Assembly: GCA_910591455.2 (NCBI GenBank)
Contig: OU342816.1
Coordinates: forward strand, 11,908,638-11,972,637
Length of the DNA stretch: 64,000 nt
Origin: Pholis gunnellus
Lineage: Eukaryota > Chordata > Actinopteri > Perciformes > Pholidae
Direction: 5' to 3'
Part shown: positions 25,689-38,100 of the stretch, in pieces
Numbering within the stretch: position 1 is the first letter of the stretch
Layout: each line of letters opens with the position of its first letter
The notes under the pieces: generated by a model
What the model saw: only the letters and a program-made list of their open reading frames with translations
What the model was told of the DNA's origin: nothing
The model's database searches: none
Position numbers and translations under genes: made by a program

Positions 25689-26679
25689 CCCTCAGTCGCC
25701 ACATGCCGCTAACGCTTACAAGCCCTTCAGCTCAACTTACCACATAGCGAGTACGTTATGATATCAATACGGGTATTACAAAGATCAATAATTCACACGG
25801 CGAAGCTCCTATTTTAACCTTTGCATTGCGTCAGAAACATCATTGTGAGAGGGTTCGATGAGGTTTTAATGGCGAAGCACCTCCTGAAACATGTGAAGTA
25901 TTTCCAAATGTGTCAGAAAGAAGCTTATACTGACAACAATAAACATTCGCATTTTATTCTGCACTTCCCTTTAAAAAAAAAAGAAAAATCACATGTATAG
26001 CCATAAATTAAAGACTGTGTTTAATCACGTCTCGGCATCAAAGAGAATATTAATAAGTGCCACAAACGTTTCCGCCTAATTGCGATGTATTGATCCCCTG
26101 GCTGAAACAACCCGCCGATAGTCTCACTGGGAAAACCACACAACCGCTGGCCACGGTGGCTTGGAGGATTCCGGTGGAAGCCTTTTATTCTTGTAATTAT
26201 TTAACACAAAGTGTTTGGTTAATATTAGAAGAAAGTGGCCATTGTTGTAAGCGGAGACACATACAGTAGACCTGGAATAAAATGCGTAACATTACTCTTA
26301 ACATGAATAAAGTCATACGAGTTGCGATTGCTTTTAACAATAATAATAATAATAGCAATTTGTAATAGCAATGTTGGCTAGATGGATACCGAGGTAGCAT
26401 AGTGAAATTGTGTCCCGATCCTCTGAAGTCAAATTATTTAAAGAAAAATAAAGGGGAAAATACTTACTTAGTCAAAAGAGTAAAACTAAATAAAAATAAT
26501 AATAAAAATACTTTAACGTCCCAATTTCCTCGGTAAACCTGTTGTGTGTCCAGTTCGTCTCTCCCTAGAGTTTCCAGTCCGACTTCTACTCCCAACGCCT
26601 CCACATTACTTTGTTTTATACCAATATATAATTAATATTGCATCGTCATTACTTAATAATTTCAAACCCCGTGCAGGAG

Positions 26680-26960
26680 ATAACCCGGTGACACGAGGGC
26701 ATCCATAATTAAAAGCGCACTAATCAGAAGGGCCTTTAGCAGCGCGTGCACGGGCGCGCATTCAGCGCTCCGCGGTGTGAAAATGACTGTGACAATCGAG
26801 GCCCTTTATTTTTCTGCGGCGTTTATATCATGTACGACAATACATTTTTAATCCCAGCAGAGGTTTGGGGAGTCATAAATAAAACAGTCGGGCGAATTCC
26901 CATTAAACAAACAAAGATTGTATCGCCCACTGCAGCTCAGAGAGTTTGAGACAGTGCATC
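26680..26960. promoter_or_regulatory. candidate conserved non-coding element
   Basis: This 280-bp block stands out from the AT-rich flanks: high complexity, moderate GC, and no stop-free frame of interest. It has words such as TAATTAAAAG, GTCATAAATAAAAC and ACAAAGATTGTATC that resemble homeodomain and HMG-box sites. It has the texture of a developmental enhancer. This is pattern recognition without alignment support. Confidence 0.3.
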
Positions 26961-28038
26961 ACCTTTTTTGAGTCTGTTAAACTATTTGTGTGCCGCATTT
27001 ATATGCCTAAATATTAGAGTAATACAACTAAATAAAACACAAAAAGTCGCTGCCCCATGTGAATTTCTTTTTTAAAAATAACCAATAATTTATTAAGTTT
27101 AAACTTCACACATTTTTAAAAGTGAAATCAAGAGTGAGGAAAAAAATAAATACTTAAATTAGGTGATACTGTATATATCTGGGCTACATAATAATTATAG
27201 CTCAAAAACATGTTCACATCAAAATACTAAAATATAGCAGCAGCCAAAGCCACATATATGTGCCTCATAAGAAGGTGTCATTTCCATTTCTTAATAATTC
27301 AAGATAAACAGACTCAGTGTGTCATAGCTTGTGAAATTACATTACTGTAATTATTAATATTTGTGCGTAAATGACCATCGAACAGTTCACGAGGAGAACA
27401 GATTGTTTTGCAAATTAAAAAAGAAAATCGTGGTTTAAATATGTGGTATTCTTTAACCCTTCATCTTCAACTCACATTCGTCTGAATTAGATTAAAAAAA
27501 TAAGTGAGAACACAGTTCAAGATATGATGCACGTGTGAGCCAGTGATGTGGAGGATGAACTCAACCAACATTACAAAAAATCCATCATCATCATCATCTC
27601 TTTCTCTTTTAAAATCCATACAACATCAGTTTTACAAATAAACAGCCCATACATATATAGCCTCTAATCTCCACTTCATTATTTAAAAAAGTGAGTTTAT
27701 ATCCCTGAATGTGACAAACTGTCAGGGTGGATTTGCTGAAAGTTCATATTTAGTGTGTGCAAGATACATGATCAACAACATTAAAATCACCCTCCTCACA
27801 GATCCATAACGCAATCATTTATGAGTCCCATATTAATAACTAAATCGAAAAAAAGTGCAACAACGAAGAGTGAGTGACACGAAATGGAAAAAAAGGAGAA
27901 AAAAAAGGTCTTTTAGGAGATAATCCCAGACGAGACGTGAAGAGCTGTTGATAAATCCCTGTTAGTTAGGCTACTTAGGCTATTATTAATCACTCGATCA
28001 AAAATGTAGTAGGCTATTTTATTCATGATGTGTGAAAC

Positions 28039-29458
28039 TCAGTGCACCGCAGAGTACTTCATTCGTTTCTGTTTCTGCCGCTGGTTACAAAACCACACTC
28101 GGACCACGTTCTTTTTCAGGTCCAGTTTTTCGGCGATGGCCGCAATTTTTTCCGAGGAGGGCCGGGGCTGGATGGCAAAGTACGCCTCCAAAGAGCGCTT
28201 CTCCGGCGCGGCGATGGAGGTGCGCTTTCTTTTCCTCTCGTTCCCGTTGAAAAGGTCCGGCTTGGTGCTCTTCTCTCGGTACGCTGCCTCCGCTTCCTCC
28301 AGCCAGGCCTGGAGAACCGGCTTGAGCGCGATCATGTTGTTGTGGGACAAGGTGAGGGACTCGAACCTGCAGATGGTGCTCTGGCTCAAGCACCCCACGC
28401 CGGGGATCTTGAGGTTGGCCAGTGCCGACCCGACGTCTGCTTGGGTCACTCCGAGTTTGATCCGCCTCTGCTTGAACCGCTCGGCGAAGGCTTCCAGCTC
28501 CCTGGGATCCGACTCCACGTCGTTGATGCACGCCATGCCGCCGTGCACCGACAGCGAGTGAGGGTGGGCCATGTTGGCCATCGCCTGGTGCAGCTGCCCC
28601 ATGGTCTGCAGGTGGTGGTGAGGGTGCTGGTGGTGGTGCGCCGACGCGGTCATCCCGGGAGGCTCCGGAGCGCCCATCCCGGTCATGGACAGGCTGGTGG
28701 AGAGGTGGTCCAGGAGGTCCCCGGCCTCCAGGCTCTGTCCGAGGTGGTGGTGATGGTGGTGGGAGGCGATGGCGGAGGGGACGTGGGAGATGGGCACGGT
28801 GGTGGAGGAAGAAGAGGATGCTGAGGTGCAGGGGACACTGCTCATGGTATGGTAAGTCACGTCTGGTTTGAACGGGTGACTCTTGCCGTGAGAGACAATG
28901 CTGTCAGCAGCTGCCAGAGCCTCTGCCCGTGCCAGCAGGCTCTCATCAAAGCCTCCGAATATATTGCCCTGCAGCTGCAAGCAAGAGTGCGCATACTGGA
29001 GTCAGTGGGGAATTCTGTCAGGCAGCTCTCAGGATCTAAAAAACATTTTCCAAAGGCAAGCAGCGCCGAGGAGAGAAGAGAACCCTCCTCAAAGCGCAGG
29101 TCATAAAAATTAATATGAAAGCAAGAGCATTGCTTGAAAAGACATGTGGATGAGAAGGGGGGGAGGAGAGACGGGGGACACAGACAGGGGGGAGAGAGAG
29201 AGAGAGGGAGAGAGAGAGAGGGAGATAGTGGATAGAACAAAGTCCTGTCAAATCAACTTTACAGACATTTCCAGTGTGATATTTTCCCTCCTCTCCCCCA
29301 GTATGCTCCACAGCCATTCTCCCCTGACCCGAACGTACCTGCGGGGCGGGCAGACAGACTCTGCGCATGCCCTCCGAGCCTGAGTGCAGGCCGGGATACT
29401 TGGGCTCGTGCAGAGCCGGGTGCATGGAGAAATGCTGTTTGCCGTTCATGGTCATCAT
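28039..29458 (-). CDS. pou4f3: POU4F3 (Brn-3c) transcription factor
   Basis: This class IV POU-homeodomain factor acts in the nucleus and is needed for maturation and survival of inner-ear and lateral-line hair cells. There are two coding exons on the - strand, 29339-29458 and 28039-28974, with a GT-AG intron of 364 bp. The product is 351 residues (human 338). The start was chosen at the MMTMNGKQ codons matching the family; an in-frame ATG 29 codons upstream (29545) is less likely. The POU-IV box is near residues 37-75, the POU-specific domain about 194-270 and the homeodomain about 289-348, ending KRMKYSAVH, which marks POU4F3 rather than POU4F1 or POU4F2. The linker carries histidine runs. 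A cysteine replaces the usual serine in GVG-S-LSQ (residue 235). Neighbouring rbm27 and lars1 confirm the orthologue. Confidence 0.96.
29186..29226. repeat. (GA)n-rich microsatellite in the pou4f3 intron
   Basis: GA dinucleotides interrupted by GGGA, in the single pou4f3 intron. On the coding strand the run reads as a CT-rich tract about 210-250 bp before the acceptor. Confidence 0.85.
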
Positions 29459-29864
29459 CCTCCTCCCTTCAAGCACCTCAGTGTGGCCCCTGACATGAAA
29501 GCCGGGGAGCGGACAGCTATACGGAGCTCCTCTGCTCTCCTTCACCAGACTGAGCTGTTATCATCGACAGCGCCTCCCGGCATCCCTCTCTCCCTCGTAC
29601 CCCCCCCCCCCTCTCCTCCTCCCCCTGCTCTTCTTTCAGCCTCCCTCTCCTCCTTCCCTCCCACTTTGCTCCGTTTACAAGTTGAAAAATGTTGGCCTCT
29701 GTGCGCAAGCGTCAAATGAACCCAAACTAAATCACTAATGATATTCTAATAAAACGCTGTTTTGTGGTCACATCGTCATTATGTTGTATCAGTTAATTAG
29801 TTTTTCTGATGATGATATAGGGCGTAACAAAAATGAAAACACGTCACTACAAAGGTCCAATTAT

Positions 29865-29885
29865 TTCAGCACCATGGACAGAGCA
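29865..29885 (+). promoter_or_regulatory. RE1/NRSE-like site 1 (REST binding)
   Basis: The 21-mer opens TTCAGCACCATGGACAG, which matches the REST consensus TTCAGCACCRCGGASAG at nearly every position; the tail GAGCA is close to the usual CGCC. REST silences neuronal and hair-cell genes in other tissues. The site is about 410 bp upstream of the pou4f3 ATG. Confidence 0.75.
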
Positions 29886-29914
29886 GCATCGCTGAGAATA
29901 GTGCGGGCTGTTCC

Positions 29915-29935
29915 ACCGCTGTCCGTGGTGCTGAC
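29915..29935 (-). promoter_or_regulatory. RE1/NRSE-like site 2 (REST binding), opposite orientation
   Basis: On the - strand it reads GTCAGCACCACGGACAGCGG, an excellent match to the RE1 core, including both the AGCACC left half and the GGACAGC right half at standard spacing. It is inverted relative to site 1, with 29 bp between the two 21-mers. Confidence 0.8.
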
Positions 29936-30420
29936 AGTGTTCCCTATATAATGCTATACCACAGCTAGATGAAAGTCCACAATAATTGACCTATAGTTTT
30001 GGTATTACATAAATACAACACTTTTTTATACGTAATAGGGCCCGCATGGTTGCTGACCAGTTGACCCGAGGGCCTTGGCCTGTGAACGCCCATCCTCCGG
30101 GCTGCTTTACAGCCGTCTCGTGTGGCTGCTTGGTAACTCGCGGAGTCGGGCCGGACGGGCCGAAAGAGGAGCCAGGCGGGCCGAGAAAGACCGATGACAC
30201 CAGCGGAGTCCATCCGATCCTCCTAGCCGCCTCTCTGGTTCCCCAGACTCTGAATAATTTAGCTGCACGGTGGCAGGCATCCATTACCACGCTGGCATGT
30301 TCTTATTCATTACACAGATTAAAACAGCCGAGGTCTTTTCTCACCATGCAAACCTGTTGCAGTCTGGAGAGCCAAACGCTAAGAGCTGCGTGTAGGCTGG
30401 CTATTGCATGAGGATAGGGG

Positions 30421-32190
30421 AGAGAAAAGACTTAATTTGCGTTTTGCAGATAGAGATGTATTTAAATAATTAAAAAGAAAAGTTGAGATCTTTGATCACA
30501 GACTGAACGTTTTGATTGTGTACCTAATGAATGCATATTGAAATGTTACAATATAACAATACAATTCATCTGTTTTTTTTAATATAAAAAACGTAAAAGT
30601 GAGAGATAATGTAAGTGTCCTAAAACAGGCAACATGTGAGGAACTGTGAGGAAGCTGTGCAGGGATCCTATGGAATTCATGAGATGCTAGTCTGAATAAA
30701 GCCCCAAGTCCCTTTTCACACCCTTCCCTTTTCCTTTACCCTCAATAGCTGTTGTATAGCTGGGACCATTCATAATTTACAGCCCAATGTTTACGTCTGT
30801 CATATCTGTGCCTATTCTGGAGATTGAATATGACATGTTTTATGAAGAGTGCTCTCATATTGGGGCCAAATGTAAGAGAGGCTCTTTTCTTTTCACCCCC
30901 CATCTGGCCAGAATGCACTCCACCAGATGACCTAACTACTGTCACACCATGCATTCATTTATGTGGTGAGTAGTTTAAGGAGGCTACTAATTTTGGTTAG
31001 CTACAATTCAGCAGCCTTTTTTTGATGTTTCTCAATTCATCATCACTGATATGGTTGTTTTGCAACTTAATTTAATCAAAAAACTTTGTTTTGTCGTTGT
31101 ATTTGATACATGTGATTTTCTAGACATGTCCGATCAGAGTTTAATTGTTTAAACATATACAGTATATACTGTGTATTCAAACAATATAAAACATGTAAAT
31201 GTAAAATATATATAACTTGACTTACTATAGTAGTATTCCTTAGATGTCTAGTAATTTTAACATGTCCTTTTATTACTATACTAACCAATGCCATTGTATT
31301 AGAAAAACGTCCATTCTAATTTTTGTCAAATCTTTTTTATTTATAGTTATATCAAATTGTAGTGGTAATTGGCTTCCATAGAGCACAATTAGGCTACAAG
31401 TTCTGGTTTCCTCTGCAGTTACCAGGCTGCTGCTGGATCTGCCCAGAACAGTGCAGCGCTCACGGCCTACTTTGAAATTCTTTCCCCTTGGAGCCGGAAG
31501 CGTCTGCATTAAACTCAACGGACTCCGTTAACATCCAAACGTAAGAAACACTATTGCACTATATTCACAGATATTTCAATAGGTCATTAAACTGAGACTC
31601 AAAGGTCACAGTTTGTACCGTGATGTGGTGGGATTTGTTTGGGGGTGTGGGTGACAAAGTGAAGGTTATTTTTATATATGCCATTATTAGTATGAGACAC
31701 ACAATGGAAGGTATTGAAATATGACAATCCAGTTACATGTTCTTTAAAATTATGCCCAACATGTAACTCTAGACTAATGCTAAAACCTGCAGCAATAGTG
31801 TTTTTGAGTAATATATAGAGCCCTGAGCACTCCAAGGTGCCCTGTAGTATGAAATAGTGAGTAAGGCAGAAGACATTCTTTTTTATAAACAAGGACACCT
31901 TGTCTCAGAGTTCTCCTAGTACTTCAGATCAGCTAATGGATGCATTAACATTTCTGTCATAACATGCAAAATGAAGGAGACCACACAAGAGTTTCAGGTA
32001 ATATTTTCTGGAATGCCTTTGCTTTCATTTTTTTCCCTCTCGCCAATATTGACATCTTTTTTTTGGGTCAATTTTCTTTTTATCTCAAAATGTTTTTTTC
32101 TTTCTTTCCCAGATCCAATTTAAATCGTATTTTCCCCTCTTTTCTTTTTTTTTTCTTTTCTTTCTTCTGTTTTGATTGTTTTCCAAGCAC
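30421..32190. other. intergenic region between pou4f3 and rbm27
   Basis: AT-rich spacer with no gene recognised on either strand. T-rich runs (A-rich on the - strand) mark 32020-32165. The 3' end of the rbm27 transcript may reach into the right edge. Confidence 0.5.
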
Positions 32191-34624
32191 CCCATTCCTC
32201 TATCTTTATTGGCAAAAGCAAACATGCTAGTAAATTAGAAATCCATTTTTTACAAACAAAATACATGAAGAAAATACATCCACATCCTGCAAATATAAAC
32301 AGTAACAAATCCAAAACTATTATCCAATAAACATTTACATATTTTTTTTTTACACCATTGTGATAGTAGCATACAGAAGATAGTACAAAAAGTGGGGGAG
32401 AGGCCTTCGCTGTATCCTCACCTACACAAGCAACAACCCTGCCTGTATAGGTCTGTCCTATACAAATGCCAGTGACCTCCTATAAATAAAAATATCACAC
32501 GGGCAAATCATATTGAAGCATCGAGTGCTTTCCGTTGCACACCTGAACCTAATTGAATGCCACAGAACTCGATGGTTTAAATGAGACAATGAGGTCACTC
32601 GCAGGAGGCTTCTGAGTCATTAGTCAACAGTGAGATATGCAATCCCAACAAGAGTGCTACTGACATTGTAGGAGGGAGGAAATCACGTAATGTGTTGCAA
32701 ACAGATTCCTTGTGGTGCTAGTTAAAGTTAGGAAACAATGCAGACCATTGCTGTTATGAATGCTATTGCAGACTACTCCCATGCAGGTAGATATCTGCGT
32801 GTATATTTACATGCAGACTCCCATATACAGCAAGATCTCTACCTGCATATTTGTGTAAAGTAGTCAGACTGCTACAGTTAATGAATAAGTTGCTATCCTT
32901 TGTTTTGGTGCTTCAATCTGACTGTTATTGGATATGGTTAGTCACGTTATGATAAGCATACGCCAAACACTTTATTAGGCTGCATGTAAACATAGTCCAA
33001 AGTAAAAACTTCTGTTCTTGCATTAAGCACATTTTCATATAAACTTTTAATGAATTTCATTCCTCCCACCTTAAGTATTTGCAAAGAAGGCAAAATGCAA
33101 AATAAAAACGTCTTGTCATGAAAGGTGTACACGTGCACTTGTAGAGTGGGTTTAGAGCACTGGCTGACAATGTTCAGATGCAGCCAAAGCTGCACCGGTG
33201 TAAAATTAATAGTGAGTGTTCTCCACAGCTCAGAAACCTCATTTAAAAAAAGAAAGAAATGTCCTTCTCAGATGACAAATTAAGTGAAGTAACAACATGG
33301 ACTGGTTTAACACCAAATAAAAATCCTTGTAGGTAAGCAGAGACGCTAAGCACTCTTGCTCGACCTTTTCTACCTGACTGAACCTCGTCATTTGTTAAAA
33401 ATGACAGAAAAAGAAACTCAAAGAAAACAAACAAAAAACAGTAATTTCTCTTTCAAGCATTTACAAAATTTACAAAAGTAAATCCCATTTCTTGTAAAAA
33501 TTCAGCCATCCGCTGATTGTGTAAGGCAAAGAAATGATATATATAGATATAGATATCTATATCTATATCTATATATTAAAATCAACTGTTCAATATTACA
33601 TTCAAACACCTGTCTCGGGATCTCACATTTTTTAAATGGGTGATCTGATCCTTGTCCTGCCCGGCCGTTTGGATGACCAGGAGACAGAATACAACAAGTG
33701 AAAAATGTTACACACTCTTGGAAAATGTAGAACTCCCGTGAGGGAGTTTATATTCACACAGAGCGGCACCGGACATTTAGTGAACACGCAAGCGGGGAAA
33801 ATATGAAGATTTACTACAAGACTGTATCTGACGTGCATGGACACGGCAATTTGTAAACATAGTTTAGATTTTTCTATTGCACTAGTATCCTTCTGTACCT
33901 GCACTGGCTCTAATATGGTTAGGGCATCGCCACCTTTGGGTGCTAAGCAGTTTGTTTGTTTGTTTAGAGTACAACATGCGCACACTAGTATGCATTCATG
34001 CCACCACAGTGAGTCAAACATATTTGGATTGTTTAACATTTTTGGGCTTACCCATACCGAAACAAACGGACCAAAGTGAAATGGGAAACCATACCGTGCC
34101 ACTATAGGTACGGCACGGGGCATTTATGCAGTGGAAAAATAAATAAATATCTCTCTGGTAGCAACAGAGAACGTTCTATTGGTGAAGGAATGGCTGACCC
34201 TGAACTGAGGACAAGATTTTTTCCAAAAAACTGGTGAGAAAAGAGCTTAAATACAGTATGTATAAAAATACCTATTCACAGTAGACACAAATGTTGTGCA
34301 TTACTGATATTAATCATCTGGTATGCACACTGAAACTTACATAGGTTTTTTCTATCTATAAGAACAACTTAACATTTATCTTTCTCAGCAAAAGTGAGAG
34401 GTTTTAAATAATTGTTCAGTTCGAGGGATACAAAACCTCTGCCCTCTAAACTTCTTTCGATGTACAGTAAAGTAAAACACGTTTTTACTTCGATTAGAGT
34501 CTAAAATTATTTAGTTTGAAAATACTGGAAAGGAAAAAAAAAAAAAAAAAAGTCTATTGTATTGATTCTATCTGCACGCGGGAGGAGAAACGCCGCATTC
34601 TGCTGGAGACGAATCCCAACGCCC
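32191..34624 (-). other. rbm27: probable long rbm27 3' UTR
   Basis: This - strand sequence follows the rbm27 stop at 34625. Two good AATAAA signals on the - strand are at 32971-32976 (CCTAATAAAGTG context) and 32200-32205 (CCAATAAAG context), giving UTRs of about 1.65 or 2.4 kb. RBM27 orthologues have long 3' UTRs. A 163-codon open frame at 33632-34123 on the - strand has no family features. A near-perfect ATATAG/CTATAT palindrome lies at 33537-33577. Confidence 0.45.
33537..33577. repeat. (ATATAG/CTATAT) palindromic repeat
   Basis: ATAGAT units on the left mirror ATCTAT units on the right about a central GATATC, giving a near-perfect inverted repeat of about 40 bp. If it is within the rbm27 3' UTR it would fold into a stable hairpin. 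Confidence 0.8.
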
Positions 34625-35069
34625 TCATCGTCTCCAAGACCGGCTCTCATACTCGTCATCTTCATCGTCGTCTTCCTCCTCCTCTTCTTCTTCACCGGGC
34701 AAATAAGCAATAGCTTCCTTCTGTAACACAAAAAGTCAAAACTTACTCGCACACGAGGAAGAACGCGACCTCAAAAAAACCAAACAAAAAACATGAAGAT
34801 ACAGTATGAGGATTTCACCTGACAGTAATGCAGTTCTACTCAAAGGGCTAAGATGCTCTTAGTACTGAGAGGCTGGCCCTGATTCTCCTTTGGGAGCAGC
34901 AGTGAAAGATTTAGAAGCACCGGAAAGAAATGTTCAAGTAAAATCTGTGAATAATACTAAAACTTTCTAAACTTCTCCCGCTTAGAATCTCAAGATGTGT
35001 TGAAAACGGACTACCTTTCATGGTTTCTGGGTGGCTATAGGCTACCGATGAAAACACATGAAGCCATAG

Positions 35070-35118
<49 letters not shown>

Positions 35119-38100
35119 GTACCGTATTGTCCTCATCTTTAGCCTCTTCTTCCTCCGGCTCTGTTGTAACAGAAGGCGTCTTAGGCTTGTACCAGGAAAT
35201 CTGCAGCACACGGCCTTTGAACTTAGCTCCCTGGTTAGCTGCCTAGAAAACAAAACAGTTGCAAGTTATACTTTTCGTACCAGTTAAACCAGAAAAAGAA
35301 CTTTAATATTATGTATTTATTTAGTATTTTAGGTGATAAGGAAAAGAAAGAAAGAACGGGTCTGGTCCACAGTAATGTGACTTACATTCTCGGCGTCGCT
35401 TCGCGTCTTAAAGGTCATGACAACACTGTTTGCGTCTTGGTCACGGACATCTTCAATCTCACCAAAATTCTATCATAAAAAAAGGAAAAGAGTATTCATT
35501 TCAGTGTAATTCTTCAATAATCAATTCAGTTCTCTGCGTAAGAGTTCTTAGTGTAACTCCTGAAGCCGTTACTAAATGTGCAACACCGTCCTCACCACAA
35601 AGTGTGGCATCAGCTCTTCCTTCTCCTCCTGAGTGACCCCCAAAATAGACAGGGCCCTGGGTCTGTGGTCCACCACCATGCGGTTCACGGTCCCGCTTCG
35701 ACCCATCATCTCCCGGCTCCGTCCCCTACCGCGGCCCACGTATACCGACCCGGGCTCCAGCGCCATCTTCCCTCGGCCCCGGCCTCGACCCACTGGGGGC
35801 CGGATCAGACCCAACCGAGTCGCCTAGAGGAGGACAGGAGGTTTAATGACACAAAACAACTGACTGGCTGCTTTTCAACAGACACAGACAAGAGTGAATA
35901 GGCGCCACCTGGCTGTGTTAAAATAATCATGAGGAACAGATGTGGAAAACTTGCGTAGAGGTGTTGAGCTTTTCAATGTTAAAAAAAAAAAAAAAAAAAA
36001 AACATACCAGGAAACTACATTGTGTCTAACTTAAAAACAAAATAAAATCTTAATTCATACAATAAACAACTTCAAGGAAAATATAAAAAATAACATTCAG
36101 TATAAGCTAAATATTACATATTGTAAACATTTTCTTGACTCTGGCCTCCTCCTCCGTCACGCTCTGCCCTTTACCATTAGTCGTCACTCCTACATTTTTA
36201 AAGGGACATCTCCTTGCTTCCTAAGCATTCCACAGCCTCACAACCACTCTCTCATCCATTTGTCCCGTGCTCACTTCTCTCCTCTAATTGTCACCTCACA
36301 ATTTTCTTACAAGGACCAGCAGCTCAAACTTTAATGAAGCCGGCTCCATCAGAGTAGGACCGGTGTATGATTTGGCTTCGTTAGCGGCTGTTCCTCTGGG
36401 CTTGCTTAAGTGGCTGCAGTTTAATGTGCAGAAGGAGGGTTAGTTTTGGATGGGGGGGGGGGGTGGAATATGCATTTTTAATAACTAGCTAATTTAAGAC
36501 CCACAGGGGTAGAGAAAAAAAACAAAACATGCTAGGCAGGGAGTTGCTAACGAAAGCTATGTTCTTGTTCGGCTGATCTTGTGACACAGCCGACCTCGTC
36601 TGTGTTTGTGTGCTCCAGAAGTCTGAGCTGATAACAGCTGCCGATGCAGCTTCTTTTCTTTTTCTTTCTTCTCATTAATGTTATGATGAGCCGCCTCAGC
36701 AAACAAATTCACAGATTCAAGTACGTTATGGGCGTGTGATGTGTAAGAAACAATTATCCACTCAAATATTGCAGAATAAATAAGATATGTTAATTTAAAA
36801 CTGTATTACACAAACAAAACATCTGGGGATTGCATTCCTCTAGTTTCTTAGTGTCACATGGCCTCAAATTCTGTGCCCAAGAAAAACGCTGCTGATGCAA
36901 GCTGCTGTCACTGTCCATCTCTTTGTGTGGGGTGTGTCTTTTTAGACCCGTTGGTGGCAGTGCTAGTTATCTTCTCAGATCGTTGGCCTGTGGTTATGTA
37001 CTGTGCGTGTGTGTGTGCGCCTTACCTCCACCTGTAACAGTCCCAGTTTTCTCTTGAGGTCTGTTGTATCCTCTCCAGAGCTCATCTTCTTGTGAAAGTC
37101 CAGCTCAGCATCCAGCAATTCCTTCTGGGCCTGGTCACATATGTCAAATAAAGTACACGTAATTCAGAAAAAAATACATAAAAGCAATGAAAGACTGATT
37201 AAGAGCTTCATATTAGATCTACAGTAGCAGGACAGAACTTCACTCCCGTCTCTAAATAAAGGAAATGAAACATTCCCAGCAAGCTCCCGACCAAAAGGGC
37301 CCAAACTTACATCAGTCTTTGTCTTGGACTGGCCGTGGTTTGGTTTAGCACTGGATACCTGGGAGGCGGGGTTCATTTCGTTCTGCAGCTGTGCGATCTT
37401 CTCGGTCAGCTCCTTTAGCGTCTTCATGATGTTGGCTCGCTCCTCAGGTTTCGTCCCTCGGTTCTTCTCCAGGCGGTTTATCAAGGCCTGGAGACAGAAG
37501 GACAAGCGGTGAGAGAAGAAGGTGTAAACGGCAGTAGACGAGATACAGCGGAGGGAGAATATAGTAAAAGGCATGGACAGAGCACAGGGGAAAAAAAGAT
37601 GAGGAGGACGGCAAGAGCTGCAGGGATAAATGGATAGGAAGGGACGGGAAGGTCGGTCTTACCTTCTGGCACTCAATCTGTGTCTTCAACATCTCTTGCT
37701 TCTTCTTTCTCATGTCCTGCTGGAGTTTTAAAGTCTCCTAAATGGAAAAAAGCAAATGAAATACAGTCACTGAGGTGAGAAATATGCCATTGGTGAAATT
37801 TCATTTCTCAATGGTTGCTGGCTTCCCACTAGTGGCCCCAGAGAAAAAAAAATGAAAGGTCACTCCCGGCATTGCTATTCTTGTACCCATCAAAATACAT
37901 ATTAAAGAATGAAGCTGCATGCCTGTTTCTTCTTGAGGACTTCCTGTGCTTCTAGTGCTTTTCCCGTTTTCCCAAAGCTCTTCGAAGATGACTTGAGGGG
38001 TGTGGAAGTGTAAGGGCCCTTCTGGGTGTTCGTCAGGGCAGGCGAGACCTAAGTGTCACAGAGAGTGAGTGAGAGAGTGAGAGTGAGAGCGAGAGCGCGA

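Larger units (their letters stand above)
25032..28038. other. intergenic region downstream of pou4f3 (includes its 3' UTR)
   Basis: No coding gene was found. The part nearest pou4f3 must contain its 3' UTR on the - strand; TTTATT (AATAAA on the - strand) occurs at 28018, only about 20 bp after the stop, and again near 27090. The stretches 25630-25800 and 26680-26960 have mixed composition and several POU- and E-box-like words, and look like conserved regulatory elements rather than random AT-rich spacer. This needs cross-species alignment. Confidence 0.45.
29459..30420 (-). promoter_or_regulatory. pou4f3: pou4f3 upstream region, CpG-containing
   Basis: This is the 5' flank of pou4f3. It begins with a pyrimidine-rich leader (29575-29670 on the + strand), has two RE1-like silencer sites (29865-29885 and 29915-29935), and continues into a CpG-rich, high-complexity block (30040-30290). 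No TATA box was found in a convincing place. The weak open frames in 29990-30411 are judged incidental. Confidence 0.5.

Noticed and set aside
28042..28824. 260-codon + strand open frame
   Set aside because: It lies wholly antisense to pou4f3 exon 2 and owes its length to the GC-rich, conserved coding sequence on the other strand.
29990..30411. Overlapping open frames on both strands upstream of pou4f3
   Set aside because: They reflect CpG-rich, stop-poor DNA; no family resemblance, and the region reads better as a regulatory flank.
33632..34123. 163-codon - strand open frame
   Set aside because: No domain, signal peptide or family resemblance; it lies in the likely rbm27 3' UTR and has the composition of untranslated sequence.
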